The notes: generated by a model not told the origin, from the sequence alone. DNA of 64,000 bases from Casimicrobium huifangae (GCF_009746125.1 NZ_CP041352.1:3394436-3458435), one strand, 5' to 3'; numbered from the stretch's first letter, positions 36,259 through 45,370 are shown. Program-made: numbers and translations.

Positions 36259-37065
36259 ATGAACAAGATTGCACGCGTAGTCCTTTGCGCATCCGTGGCC
36301 GCCATGGCTTTTCCAGCTGCCGCCATCTTCCAGAACGGCGGCTTCGAGAGCGGCAATTTCTCCGGCTGGACCACCGGGTCGGGCGTCAACAACGGGCTCA
36401 CCGGGTCACAGCCGTTTACGGGCAGCAGCCTCAACATCGGCGCTGGCGGCGCTTTTCGTGGCGCCGTGGTGACTGCGGGTCCTGATCTCAAGGGGGCGCC
36501 GCTGGCGCTGCCGTACGCCGGCACCGCCACCGCGCGCGTCAACAACACCGCGACCGGCGGCATTGCCAATTTCATCAGCCAGGCCGACACCATCACGAAC
36601 GCTGACCGCGACAGCAGCGACAACAAATTGCACGTCCGGTTCTCGTATGCCGTGGTGCTCAACGATGGCGGGCACGCCCCCAACGGTCAGCCGTTCTTCT
36701 ACCTGCGCGTGCGAAACGTGACGAAGAACACCACGCTGTACGAGGATTTCTCGTTCGCTGCACAAACGGGTACGCAGTTTCAACCGGTGCCGAGCCAAAG
36801 CGGATGGAGTTATCTGCCGTGGAAAGCGGCTGACGTGATCGTGCCCGATGCCGATCTGGGCGATTCGATCGAGGTTTACCTGTTGGCTTCGGATTGCGAG
36901 CCCTCCGCACACGCGGGCTACGCTTATCTCGATGGCTTCGGTTCTTCCGTCGTCACACCAGGCGCAACGGCGGCAACGCCTGTTCCCACGACGAACGAAT
37001 ACACCCTCGGCGCATTGGGCTTGCTGCTGCTGGGCGGTGCATGGTGGTCGCGCCGTCGCGCCTGA
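36259..37065 (+). CDS. secreted protein with CTERM-type sorting tail
   Basis: The protein has 268 residues from the ATG at 36259, preceded by AAGGGGG. A signal peptide (ending near FPAAAI) leads into a jelly-roll-like domain (FQNGGFESGNFSGWTTGSG, typical of PEP-CTERM family proteins). The C-terminus has a sorting signal: a short motif VPTTNEYT, a hydrophobic helix (LGALGLLLLGGAWW) and a basic end SRRRA. This is closest to the IPTL-type variant of PEP-CTERM. Exosortase-type machinery would be expected elsewhere in the genome. A terminator follows. Confidence 0.85.
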   Translation: MNKIARVVLCASVAAMAFPAAAIFQNGGFESGNFSGWTTGSGVNNGLTGSQPFTGSSLNIGAGGAFRGAVVTAGPDLKGAPLALPYAGTATARVNNTATGGIANFISQADTITNADRDSSDNKLHVRFSYAVVLNDGGHAPNGQPFFYLRVRNVTKNTTLYEDFSFAAQTGTQFQPVPSQSGWSYLPWKAADVIVPDADLGDSIEVYLLASDCEPSAHAGYAYLDGFGSSVVTPGATAATPVPTTNEYTLGALGLLLLGGAWWSRRRA

Positions 37066-37091
37066 CCGGCCGCAACCGTCTCCGTGCCTAT

Positions 37092-37122
37092 GATCACCGC
37101 CGCGCAGGCGGTGATTTTTTTC
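37092..37122 (+). terminator. terminator after the CTERM protein gene
   Basis: ATCACCGCC-gcgca-GGCGGTGAT followed by TTTTTT, 28 bp past the stop codon. Confidence 0.9.
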
Positions 37123-37159
37123 GGCCTCCGCAAATCGACACCCGCCCGCCGACGCAGCC

Positions 37160-37930
37160 ATGCCGATGATCACACGCACTGGAATCCTCGTCGCACTCGG
37201 CGCTATCGCCCTCAGCGCCGCGCTCGCACCCAGCGCGCTTCGCGCATGGCAGCAACATCGCGAAGTGCAGCGGCTGGAGGCGGCGCGCGCCGCGCTGGCC
37301 AACGAAACAGCAGCGCAAAAAGCCGCACTGGCCGAACGGCGCGATGCGGTACTGGCCGAGCTTCGCGCGCTGCAGGGCGCGGGCAAGCACGACGAGGTCA
37401 TGCGCCTCGCGTCGCGCTATCGTCTGGCGGACGACGCCGACATTCAGTCGATCTTCCGGCTGTCGGCGGCCGCCGTGTCACAACGACAAACGCTGGAGCG
37501 CATGCGCGCCCTGGCGGCGACGCAATGCTCCGCCGACGCCGCGATCGCCGCCGTCCAGGCGCTCGATGCCGCGCCGGCGCCAGCCCCCTCGGCTACGGCC
37601 GCAACCTGGTCGGCCACGGCGCTGCCGCTGCGCGATTCGCTGGGGGCCATTCGCGCGCAGATTCGACGCGCCCTCGAAACGCCACGCCACGAAGGCGAAG
37701 GCGAACACGCGCCCCACGGCGAACACGCGCCGCGCCTGCACCCGTTCGTCATCCAGTCACTGTTGAACGAGCAAGAGACCGGCGTCGTGCCAGCGTGCGT
37801 CTGGCGCGTAGCGCGTCAAGCCAACGCCACCGCACCGACGCCAACCAATGCCTGGACAATCTGGCTGGCACCGTCCGCGAACGAGCGCACGCTCGACTTC
37901 GGCGTGCTCGCGGCACCCAAGCCCCCCTGA
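37160..37930 (+). CDS. membrane-anchored hypothetical protein with coiled coil
   Basis: The protein has 256 residues. One N-terminal membrane helix (GILVALGAIALSAALAP) is followed by a helical stretch rich in Ala, Glu, Arg and Gln (residues 33-75), probably a coiled coil. The C-terminal half is a mixed domain of about 110 residues with low-complexity Ala/Pro and a His/Glu stretch. I do not recognise a family. It starts 38 bp after the terminator of the preceding gene and has no obvious partner. Codon use is GC-rich like its neighbours, so I treat it as real. Confidence 0.6.
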   Translation: MPMITRTGILVALGAIALSAALAPSALRAWQQHREVQRLEAARAALANETAAQKAALAERRDAVLAELRALQGAGKHDEVMRLASRYRLADDADIQSIFRLSAAAVSQRQTLERMRALAATQCSADAAIAAVQALDAAPAPAPSATAATWSATALPLRDSLGAIRAQIRRALETPRHEGEGEHAPHGEHAPRLHPFVIQSLLNEQETGVVPACVWRVARQANATAPTPTNAWTIWLAPSANERTLDFGVLAAPKPP

Positions 37931-38019
37931 CGCGCAGCCCAGCGCAAACGCACTGGCGAAAGCGCCGCACTCCCAGTACGACGGTCAGTCACGAAACCAC
38001 CACACCCCCGCCTTCTCGG

Positions 38020-38477
38020 TCACGCAGCCACGGCCTCGATGTCGCGGTAGTAGCGTTCGATGGCGGCGAGGTCGGTCGTGGCCTCGCCGCAGTGCATGAG
38101 AGAGGTATCAACGACGATGCGCCGACGCGCAAAGTCGAAGGTGCCGAGCGCGACACAGTATAGAAGCTCAACCGCATGTGCACTGCATGGCTGCGCGTGC
38201 CCTCGGGTGCCAGCGCAAAGCGCATGCGCGGCCCGGTGGCAAAGCGCGCTGCCATCTGGCCGACGAAGCCGGTGGACGCCTCGCGGTTGACCGGGAAGTC
38301 CCAGTTGCTGGTGTGCGGATAGACGATGATGACGCACTTGTCCGGCATCGGCACCGCGATCTCCAGGCGCCAGCCGCGCTGCCGTAACCAACAGGCGGTC
38401 AGGCGCGCCACTTGTGGCGGTGCGCGATTGACGTCACGACTTACTGGAAGGGTAGACACCAACATCACCCCGACCAC
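38020..38477 (-). pseudogene. decayed copy of the acyltransferase at 39702-40394
   Basis: The sequence from about 38408 to 38026 matches the intact gene 1.5 kb to the right. The HTSNWD acyltransferase motif and EGTRS motif survive, but 42 codons between NWDFP and VNRKASTGF are missing. After EGTRSHAVHMRLSFY the frame shifts, and the rest (GTFDFARRRIVVDT to EAVAA) reads in another frame. The deletion is exactly 126 bp, and in the intact copy the deleted segment is bounded by CGGAAA repeats 126 bp apart, pointing to slippage between short direct repeats. It cannot make a working enzyme. Confidence 0.85.
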
Positions 38478-38691
38478 ATAGCTGTTCGGCGCCGAATTTT
38501 CGCTTGCTCACCGAGCCGTCGGGTGCTGCGACACGCATCACCGCCATCGCATGCGGGAACTCCGCTGCCCAGCGCAGCATATTGCCCGAATGCGATTGGA
38601 GTGCAACGCTAGCGGGCGCGGCTGCCTCCGCCAGCGTCGAGCACGCCAGCAACGCTGCCACCACTGCCAGTGCGACAGATGTTCTTTTCAT
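38434..38691 (-). CDS. small secreted protein of unknown function
   Basis: The protein has 85 residues from the ATG at 38691, with GGAG six bases upstream. A clear signal peptide (RTSVALAVVAALLACSTLAEA) is followed by about 60 residues with MAVMRVAAPDGSVSKRKFGAEQL. One Cys remains in the mature part. Its 3' end overlaps the open frame in front of the decayed acyltransferase, so the C-terminus may not be original. No family recognised. Confidence 0.55.
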   Translation of the reverse strand: MKRTSVALAVVAALLACSTLAEAAAPASVALQSHSGNMLRWAAEFPHAMAVMRVAAPDGSVSKRKFGAEQLCGRGDVGVYPSSKS

Positions 38692-38949
38692 GTTGATCTC
38701 CTCCGGTATGGATGGGTATAGCACGACAACCAATGACAATCAGTGTGGTGATTAGGTCGCCCGTCGAATAGTGCTTTGCCGAAGTTTTTGGGCCGCATGA
38801 TCGGTCGCCCCACGAACAGATGGCTATCTGCCGCGACATTGACGTGGCCCCCAATTCGCGCTGTTTCATCAGACTTTCGAGCCGGATATTGATCGTGCCG
38901 ACTACATGCAGTCGAGGCGAAATTCAAGTGTGTACAGCACAATACGGGA

Positions 38950-39681
38950 ATGATTTCCGTCTTGGTTCCCGTCCACCGCCTCCCTCTCGCATGGTTTAAC
39001 CAGTGCCTCGCATCGATTGAGTACGATCTTGCCCTGCTCGAGAATGCGCATCCAGACCAACCGCCGGCGGAGATAGTTATCGTCAATGACGGCAGCGATC
39101 AGACGGACCTTCTCAACTACCTCGAAGGGCGATCAAAGCAGCCGCGCTACCGTGTCGTGCACTCAGCGTCCAATGTAGGCATCCCGGCGGCGCTCAACCT
39201 TGGCATTGAGGCTTGCCGCCACGAATTGATTGCCCGCGTCGATTCGGACGACATCACGCTGCCGGGCCGCTTCCTTGCGCAGTGGGAACTGATGCAGACG
39301 ACGCCGTCGATTGATGTGCTCGGCACGGCGTTGAACTACTACATGCAACAACCAGGCGGTGCCTGGGCCGCAGGACAGCTGGTGCGACACCCGGACGTGA
39401 TCACGCGCGAGATTGGGCTGCGCAGCCGCTGGTTCATGAACCACGGTACGGTGATGTATCGCAAGTCCGTGCTGACCGCGGTCGGCATGTACGACGCCGG
39501 CCTGCGTGGATATTCCGAGGACTTCGAGCTGTGGATCCGCCTGCTGCGCCACGGGCGCGTGTTATGGAACCTGCCCTCGTCTTACTATCTGTTGCGAATC
39601 CGCACAGGTAGTGCGTCGCAGGGATTCAACGCGGCAAACGACGCGTTCCTGCGGACCACGCAAGCAACGCTGCGCGAATGA
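38950..39681 (+). CDS. family 2 glycosyltransferase
   Basis: The protein has 243 residues, starting directly with the GT-A fold strand MISVLVPVHRLPLAWFNQCL. The nucleotide-sugar motif is IVIVNDGSDQ, the metal-binding DXD motif is RVDSDDITLPGRF, and the acceptor region contains GYSEDFELWIRLLRHG. It should add a sugar to a cell-surface glycan from the cytoplasmic side. It is flanked by two same-strand copies of an acyltransferase on the other strand, one decayed, so the locus may once have served lipid or glycan modification. The acceptor is unknown. Confidence 0.9.
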   Translation: MISVLVPVHRLPLAWFNQCLASIEYDLALLENAHPDQPPAEIVIVNDGSDQTDLLNYLEGRSKQPRYRVVHSASNVGIPAALNLGIEACRHELIARVDSDDITLPGRFLAQWELMQTTPSIDVLGTALNYYMQQPGGAWAAGQLVRHPDVITREIGLRSRWFMNHGTVMYRKSVLTAVGMYDAGLRGYSEDFELWIRLLRHGRVLWNLPSSYYLLRIRTGSASQGFNAANDAFLRTTQATLRE

Positions 39682-39701
39682 GGATCTTTTGCAGCTAGTG
39701 A

Positions 39702-40394
39702 CTAGCCGCCATCGTTTGAGCGAAATTTCCACGGCGCTGCCTTCTCCGGCACGCAACCACGATTGCCCAGCTGGCGATAGTAGCCATCAATCGCAGCCAG
39801 GTCAGTGGCTGCATCGCCGCAGGGCGTGAGAAAGGTGTCAACGACGACGCGTTTGCCGGGAAAGTCGAAGGCGCCCAACGCAATGGGCACCCTCGCCGCG
39901 ACTGCGACGTAGTAGAAGCTCGACCGCATATGCGGCACATAGCTGCGCGTACCTTCTGGCGCGATCACGAAGCGCATGCGCGGTTCGGCGGTGAAACGTG
40001 CCGCCATTTGTTCCACGAATCCGGTTGACGCCTTGCGATTGACCGGAAAGCCGCCAACGCCGCGGAAGAACCAGCCCCACGGCCACTTGAACAGGCTCTC
40101 TTTGCCAGCGAAGCGGAGGGCGTCGCGCTGCAGCGTGAGGCCAATCGCCCACTTGGTCAGCAGGCCAATCGGAAAATCCCAGTTGCTGGTGTGCGGGTAC
40201 ATGATGATCACGCACTTGTCCGGCATCGGCTCTGCGATCTCCAGGCGCCAGCCGCGCTGCCGTAACCACCAGGCGGACAAGCGCGACAGTGGCCCATAGC
40301 TGCCCGGCACGCGATGCCCTGGCGCGCGCTCCAGACGCGGCACGGAGCCGTCCTGTGCACGCACTGTTCCCGGCACTACCTCCTCCACCGCCAT
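39702..40394 (-). CDS. PlsC-type lysophospholipid/glycerol-phosphate acyltransferase family protein
   Basis: The protein has 230 residues. The HX4D catalytic motif is HTSNWD, followed by the substrate-binding APEGTRS motif, in the order seen in the PlsC/LPLAT superfamily. No strong membrane helix is visible, although GLLTKWAIGLTLQRD and WGWFFRGVGGF are amphipathic. The start at 40394 may be late or early; the conserved part begins near SAWWLRQRGW. It faces the glycosyltransferase (convergent), and a decayed paralogue lies at 38020-38477. Confidence 0.85.
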   Translation of the reverse strand: MAVEEVVPGTVRAQDGSVPRLERAPGHRVPGSYGPLSRLSAWWLRQRGWRLEIAEPMPDKCVIIMYPHTSNWDFPIGLLTKWAIGLTLQRDALRFAGKESLFKWPWGWFFRGVGGFPVNRKASTGFVEQMAARFTAEPRMRFVIAPEGTRSYVPHMRSSFYYVAVAARVPIALGAFDFPGKRVVVDTFLTPCGDAATDLAAIDGYYRQLGNRGCVPEKAAPWKFRSNDGG

Positions 40395-40437
40395 ATTGCA
40401 GCCGCCGGCAAGGGCGGTTCCACGATAATTTGCACCG

Positions 40438-41073
40438 ATGTTAGCCGCTGCCGTTTCACCCGACCTTGATGCAATCGATGTTTTGCTGCCACAAACCCAG
40501 TGTCAGCGCTGTGGCTACGCCGATTGCCGCACCTATGCGTCCGCGATGCACGCAGGCGAGGCCGATCTCAACCGCTGCCCGCCAGGCGGCGAAGTCACCC
40601 GCGTTGCACTAGCAGGCTTGCTGCAACGCGACGCGATTGCTCTCGCTGACGACGTTGATGCCTATGCGGCGGAACACGTCGCGCTGATCGACGAGGCCGC
40701 GTGCATCGGTTGCGCTGCCTGCCTGCCCGTGTGCCCGACCGACGCCATCGTCGGCGCCTCGAAGCGGATGCACACGGTGATCGCAGCCGACTGCACCGGC
40801 TGCGAGCTTTGCATCATCGCCTGCCCGGTAGATTGCATCGCACTGATCCCGGCCGTCACCCCTGCCAATCGTGTCCACGACACGCTGCTTGCCCGCCAGC
40901 CTCAAGCCAGTGACCTGCGCAAGAAGTACATCGCGCATCAACGGCGCTTTGCAGAACGGGCCGAAGCCAGGGCGGCGGCGCATGTGCCGAAGCCGCAGTC
41001 GGACAAGCAGGCGCTGCTTGCGGACATTCTCGCCCGCGCGAAAGCGCGTGCCGCCGTACCGCCGCGGGCGTGA
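40438..41073 (+). CDS. rsxB: RnfB/RsxB-like iron-sulfur protein
   Basis: The protein has 211 residues. An N-terminal 4Fe-4S site of the FDX-A type (CQRCGYADCRTYASAM then RCPPGG) is followed by two ferredoxin motifs (CIGCAACLPVCP and CTGCELCIIACP). The tail is helical and basic. It lacks the N-terminal membrane helix of classical RnfB, as is common for the betaproteobacterial form found next to nth. It probably passes electrons to a partner redox enzyme. No other rnf gene is present here. Confidence 0.88.
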   Translation: MLAAAVSPDLDAIDVLLPQTQCQRCGYADCRTYASAMHAGEADLNRCPPGGEVTRVALAGLLQRDAIALADDVDAYAAEHVALIDEAACIGCAACLPVCPTDAIVGASKRMHTVIAADCTGCELCIIACPVDCIALIPAVTPANRVHDTLLARQPQASDLRKKYIAHQRRFAERAEARAAAHVPKPQSDKQALLADILARAKARAAVPPRA

Positions 41074-41083
41074 GAGTGCGCAA

Positions 41084-41755
41084 ATGAACGCCGAAAAGCG
41101 CTACCGCATCTTCGCCACACTGGCGAAGGCGAATCCCGATCCGAAGACCGAGCTCGAATACGGCAACCCGTTTCAGTTGGTGATCGCGGTGCTGCTCTCG
41201 GCGCAGGCCACCGACAAATCAGTGAACGCCGCCACGCGCAAGTTTTTCCCGTTCGTGAAGACACCGGCCGATCTCGTGCAGCTCGGCGAGGCGCAACTTT
41301 CCGAGCACATCAAGACCATCGGACTCTTTCGCAACAAGGCCAAAAACGCAATCGCCGCTGCACGGCAACTGATCGAGCGCCATGGCGGTGAGGTGCCGCA
41401 TGATCGGGCCGCGCTGGAGGCGCTACCGGGCGTCGGTCGCAAGACGGCGAACGTCGTGCTGAACGAGGCCTTCGGCGAGCCCACGCTGGCGGTGGACACG
41501 CACGTGTTCCGCGTCGCCAACCGCATGAAGCTCGCGCCCGGCAAAACGGTCGACGAGGTCGAACGCAAACTGCTGAAGTTCACGCCGCCAGAATTCCTGA
41601 AATCGGCGCATCACTGGCTGATCCTGCATGGCAGATACACGTGTACGGCCCGATCGCCTCGATGCGATGTCTGTTGTGTTTTCGAACTGTGCGAGTACTC
41701 GGGCCGAACACGCGCAGGACGAAGGACGAAGGACGACGCTCCCGCTGGTCGCTAG
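41084..41755 (+). CDS. nth: endonuclease III (DNA glycosylase/AP lyase)
   Basis: The protein has 223 residues from the ATG at 41084, 10 bp after the rsxB stop; the open frame upstream is inside rsxB. The helix-hairpin-helix LPGVGRKTANVVLNEAFG includes the catalytic Lys (about 119), and the catalytic Asp is in VDTHVFRVANR (about 137). The 4Fe-4S motif has the C-X6-C-X2-C-X5-C spacing (CTARSPRCDVCCVFELC). It excises oxidised pyrimidines. The last 15 or so residues (TRAGRRTKDDAPAGR) are encoded by the left arm of a dispersed repeat, so the natural end was probably replaced. Confidence 0.96.
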   Translation: MNAEKRYRIFATLAKANPDPKTELEYGNPFQLVIAVLLSAQATDKSVNAATRKFFPFVKTPADLVQLGEAQLSEHIKTIGLFRNKAKNAIAAARQLIERHGGEVPHDRAALEALPGVGRKTANVVLNEAFGEPTLAVDTHVFRVANRMKLAPGKTVDEVERKLLKFTPPEFLKSAHHWLILHGRYTCTARSPRCDVCCVFELCEYSGRTRAGRRTKDDAPAGR

Positions 41756-41877
41756 GACGCAAAGGTATGCAACCACTTCTCTCGGTTCGATCAACCCTCG
41801 TTGCCAAGCTTTGCGTCATAGGCCGAAACGGCCGTCGTCCTAGCGAGCGCCAGCGAGCGTCGTCCTTCGTCCTTGCG
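41717..41877. repeat. dispersed inverted-repeat element, copy 1 (GGACGAAGG arms)
   Basis: The left arm starts GGACGAAGGACGAAGGACGA and runs into TAGGACGCAAAGGTATGCA. The right arm, read on the other strand, starts AAGGACGAAGGACGACGCTC and later has ATGACGCAAAGC. A copy with the same arms and order is at 61136-61274. The element spans the nth stop codon and ends about 11 bp before the next gene. Confidence 0.8.
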
Positions 41878-41887
41878 CGGAGCGCAA

Positions 41888-42325
41888 ATGTTTAACCCCT
41901 CCCGCGATCAGGCGCGGCAATTCTTCATCGACAGCTGGGCAAAATTCCGCCGTGGCGATGCGCTGACGCCGCTGGAAGAAAAGACCGTCGCCATCATTGC
42001 GCTGCACCCGGAATACCACCGCATCCTGCAGAACCCGGAGTCGTTCATCACGACCGACTGGCGGCCGGAAGCGGGGGACATCAATCCTTTCCTGCATCTC
42101 GGCTTCCATCTTGCGATTCAGGAGCAGCTCGATATCGATCAGCCGCCAGGCATTCGCGCCATTCACGCCCAGCTTGCCGCCAAGCACGACGACGAGCACG
42201 CAGCGAAGCACGAAATCCTTGAGTGTCTCGGCGAAACGCTGTGGCAATCACAGCGCACCGGGCAGGCGCTGGATGGTGCGCTTTACCTGAGCCTGCTGCG
42301 GCAACGGGTACCGGCGAAGCAGTAG
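41888..42325 (+). CDS. DUF1841 family protein
   Basis: The protein has 145 residues beginning MFNPSRDQARQFFIDSWAKF, the typical DUF1841 start, with NPFLHLGFHLAIQEQLDIDQPPGI as the conserved centre. The family is restricted mainly to beta- and gammaproteobacteria and is often located beside nth, as here. Its function is unknown. All-helical and cytoplasmic by appearance. Confidence 0.9.
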   Translation: MFNPSRDQARQFFIDSWAKFRRGDALTPLEEKTVAIIALHPEYHRILQNPESFITTDWRPEAGDINPFLHLGFHLAIQEQLDIDQPPGIRAIHAQLAAKHDDEHAAKHEILECLGETLWQSQRTGQALDGALYLSLLRQRVPAKQ

Positions 42326-42359
42326 ACGCGGATCGCTCGTGGCGTTCTGTCGGGCAAGC

Positions 42360-42421
42360 AGCTTTTTCGTAAAAGTGCCTACCGATATGGGCTCCATGGC
42401 AAAAAGTACCAACAGTCGACT
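42360..42421 (+). repeat. two-box intergenic element, copy B
   Basis: AGCTTTTTCG begins 34 bp after the DUF1841 stop, TGGGC follows about 29 nt on, and AGTCGACT ends at 42421, with a 54-nt distance between box starts. The next gene is the first RCC1 gene. Confidence 0.65.
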
Positions 42422-42536
42422 TAACCGCTTTTTGCGCTGCTAGCCCTTATTGAATAAGGTTTACAGCGAAAAGATGATGCTGTAACGAACCGTCTGCCAA
42501 TGCGGTTTTGACCCGGTTTTTCCCGGCTGCGCTTTG

Positions 42537-43958
42537 ATGGGTATCGGATCTTCTTTCCGGCCACCCATGACGCCTTTCTACCCATCGTTCAACGCCCGCC
42601 GCCTGCTACGTCACTTGCTGGCGGTGCTGGCGACACTGCTGCTCGCGGGCAGCATCGGCGCGCCCATCGCGCAGCCCTACACGCAAATCGCCACTGGCGA
42701 ATATCACACCTGCGCCCTGCTCGACAGCGGCGGCGTGCACTGCTGGGGCGATAACTTTCGCGGTCAGCTCGGCAACGGCATATCCGGCAACGGGCAGGAA
42801 TCACCGGAACCGGTCCGCGTGGCCGGCCTCAACACCGCCGTGCACATTGCCGCCGGTACATCGCACAACTGCGCTGCGCTGCGCGATGGCCGGGTGCAGT
42901 GCTGGGGCTACAACTTTCGTGGCCAGCTCGGCAATGGCGGCACCACCCCAAGCAGTACACCAGTGCTGGTGGGCACGGTGACCGACGCCATCGCCGTGGC
43001 CGCCGGGGGCGATCACAGCTGCGCGCTGCGCCAGGGCGGCGGCATCAAGTGCTGGGGCTACAACGGCGACGGCGAGCTGGGCCATGGCGGTAGCGACTTC
43101 TATCTCACCAACCCGGTTGACGTGGCTGGCATCACCACCGCCACGGCGATCAGCGCCAGGCACCTGCACACCTGCGCCCTGCTCGCCAGCAATACAGTCA
43201 AGTGCTGGGGCCGCAACAGCGACGGCCAGCTTGGCGACGGCAGCTACGTTTCGCCGCGGCGGACGCCGGTTGACGTGCAAAGTCTCACCAACGTCAGCCA
43301 GATCGCCGCTGGCTGGCTGCACACCTGCGCTGCACTGGTCTCGGGCGGTGTCGTGTGCTGGGGCAGCAATACCTACGGCATGCTGGGCACCGGCAACACC
43401 ACGGCCAGCAACACCTGGGTGAACGCCTATCCGACATTGACCAGCGTGACGGCCATTGCCGCCGGCGAACAGCACAGTTGCGCAGTTCGCCAGGCCGCCG
43501 GGCGCATCGAATGCTGGGGCTACAACGGCAACGGACGACTGGGCTACGGCACGATCGTCGGCACCGGCATCACCGTTGGCACGGCGAAAGTGCTTGGCAA
43601 CGACAACTTCGTCAGTGTCAGCGCCGGACGCACCCACACCTGCGCCCTCACCGCGGCCGGCAGTGCCAAGTGCTGGGGGGCCAATGGTGCCGGGCAAATT
43701 GGCACCACCCACTTCGCGACTGGTGGTGACGATCACGCGGTGCCACAGTTTGTCGCGCCGCGTTGCGAGCTTGATATCGACGGCGATGGCATCTTCTCTG
43801 CGGCCACCGACGGTGTGCTGGCGGCACGTGCCCTGGCTGGCATGAGCGGCAGCGCGGTCACCGCAGGCGCCATTGGCGGCGGGGCAACGCGCACCAGCTG
43901 GCCACAGATTCGCAACTTCCTGATTCGCGCCTGTGGCGTCGCGGGGCTCGCACCATGA
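42537..43958 (+). CDS. secreted RCC1-repeat beta-propeller protein, first of a pair
   Basis: The protein has about 473 residues from the ATG at 42537; an ATG at 42567 is equally likely. A signal peptide (HLLAVLATLLLAGSIGAP) is followed by seven RCC1-like repeats of the form GxxHxCAL...xCWGxNxxGQLG, each with a Cys pair that could form a disulfide, giving a seven-bladed propeller. A C-terminal domain of about 75 residues begins CELDIDGDGIFSAATDG, a dockerin- or EF-hand-like calcium loop. The stop overlaps the next gene by ATGA. A secreted ligand-binding or scaffold role is likely; the ligand is unknown. Confidence 0.9.
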   Translation: MGIGSSFRPPMTPFYPSFNARRLLRHLLAVLATLLLAGSIGAPIAQPYTQIATGEYHTCALLDSGGVHCWGDNFRGQLGNGISGNGQESPEPVRVAGLNTAVHIAAGTSHNCAALRDGRVQCWGYNFRGQLGNGGTTPSSTPVLVGTVTDAIAVAAGGDHSCALRQGGGIKCWGYNGDGELGHGGSDFYLTNPVDVAGITTATAISARHLHTCALLASNTVKCWGRNSDGQLGDGSYVSPRRTPVDVQSLTNVSQIAAGWLHTCAALVSGGVVCWGSNTYGMLGTGNTTASNTWVNAYPTLTSVTAIAAGEQHSCAVRQAAGRIECWGYNGNGRLGYGTIVGTGITVGTAKVLGNDNFVSVSAGRTHTCALTAAGSAKCWGANGAGQIGTTHFATGGDDHAVPQFVAPRCELDIDGDGIFSAATDGVLAARALAGMSGSAVTAGAIGGGATRTSWPQIRNFLIRACGVAGLAP

Positions 43959-45370
43959 ACAGCAAACCATCATCAGGCCGGCTGGTAGCCGCTGGCGTGG
44001 CCGCACTGGGCCTGTCCCTGATCGTCGCTGCGCCGGCATCGGCGCAGACCATCTACACGCAGCTCTCTGCGGGCAGCAGTCATAGCTGTGCCGTGACCAA
44101 CAACGGTCGCATTCACTGCTGGGGCGCCAACACAGTGTTTGGCGTGCTCGGCAATGGCAGTATCAGCGCCAGTGCCGTGCCAGTGCCGGTACGCGGCATC
44201 AGCAACGCGGTGGAGGTGCGAGCGGGGCTGTTTCACACCTGCGCGCGCCTGGGCGATGGCAGCGCCCGCTGCTGGGGCAAGGGCAGCGATGGCGCCCTCA
44301 CGCAGGGCAGCTTCGACAACAGCACAGTGCCGGTAACCGTGTGGGGCTTCGGCGCGGCCGGGCCGGCGCGGCAGATCGGCGTCGGCGCGCAGCACACCTG
44401 CATCCTGCAGCAGGGCGGGCGACCCTTCTGCGCCGGCCGCAACGATTGGGGGCAGGCAGGCTTCGCCCCCAACCCGGCCAATCAACCGTGGAGTGTGCCC
44501 ATCCTCAACGTTGATGAAATCGCGGTCGGACACTATCACTCCTGCGCCCGCGTGGGCGGCACAGTGTCGTGCTGGGGCCAGAACACCAGTGGTCAGCTCG
44601 GCAATGGCAGCGCCGTGACGTCGAGCAATACGCCGGTTGCGGTCACCGGTATCAGCACCGCGATCGCGCTATCAGCGGGTCGCTCACACACCTGCGCTTT
44701 GCTGGCACCCGGCGGCGTGCTGAGCCTGAGCAGCGTCGTTTGCTGGGGCGACAACTCGACAGGGCAACTGGGTGACGGCGGCAATGGTGGCTTCAGCAAC
44801 ACGCCGGTGACGGTGGCCAACCTGGGCAGCGCCGGCAACACCCCGGATGCCATCGCGGCGGGTGCCCAGCACAGCTGCGCGCGCCTGCTGGATGCCACCG
44901 TGCAATGCTGGGGCCTTGCCCTCTACGGCGCTGTCGGTGATGGCAGCGATGGCAGCGTGACCTATCGTCTCAGCCCAAGCACCGTGGTCGGCCTCGCGCC
45001 GGCAGCGGCCGGCGTCAATGCAACCACCGCCAGCCTGGCGGCGGGCGACAACACCAGCTGCGCCATCATGTCTGACGGCGGTATCCGCTGCTGGGGATAC
45101 AACGAATTCGGGCAGGGCGGCCACGGCCACGGCGGCACCTATCAAACCACGCCGCAGTACGTTGCGGCGCCGGGCTGCGCGCTCGACATTGATGGCGATG
45201 GCGTGGCGATGCTCGGCAGCGACGGACTGCTGCTCGCACGCGCCCTCGGTCTGCGCAACGGCAACGCGGTCACGCAATCGGCCACGGCCACCGCTGGCAC
45301 CCGCCAGACATGGTTTGCGCAATGGCAACACTTGACGGCCCGTTGCGGCGTCACCGGCTTGTCACCCTGA
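43955..45370 (+). CDS. secreted RCC1-repeat beta-propeller protein, second of a pair
   Basis: The protein has 471 residues and starts in the ATGA overlap with the first RCC1 gene. A signal peptide (ending near APASAQT) leads into seven repeats with the same HxCA...CWG Cys pattern, one repeat having CAG in place of CWG and another a six-residue insertion. The C-terminal domain again starts with a calcium-type loop (ALDIDGDGVAMLGSDG) and ends RCGVTGLSP. The pair arose by tandem duplication but has diverged. Confidence 0.9.
   Translation: MNSKPSSGRLVAAGVAALGLSLIVAAPASAQTIYTQLSAGSSHSCAVTNNGRIHCWGANTVFGVLGNGSISASAVPVPVRGISNAVEVRAGLFHTCARLGDGSARCWGKGSDGALTQGSFDNSTVPVTVWGFGAAGPARQIGVGAQHTCILQQGGRPFCAGRNDWGQAGFAPNPANQPWSVPILNVDEIAVGHYHSCARVGGTVSCWGQNTSGQLGNGSAVTSSNTPVAVTGISTAIALSAGRSHTCALLAPGGVLSLSSVVCWGDNSTGQLGDGGNGGFSNTPVTVANLGSAGNTPDAIAAGAQHSCARLLDATVQCWGLALYGAVGDGSDGSVTYRLSPSTVVGLAPAAAGVNATTASLAAGDNTSCAIMSDGGIRCWGYNEFGQGGHGHGGTYQTTPQYVAAPGCALDIDGDGVAMLGSDGLLLARALGLRNGNAVTQSATATAGTRQTWFAQWQHLTARCGVTGLSP

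Noticed and set aside
37084-38163. Arg-rich plus-strand frame overlapping the coiled-coil gene
   Set aside because: It is a shifted reading of 37160-37930 and continues antisense into the acyltransferase pseudogene.
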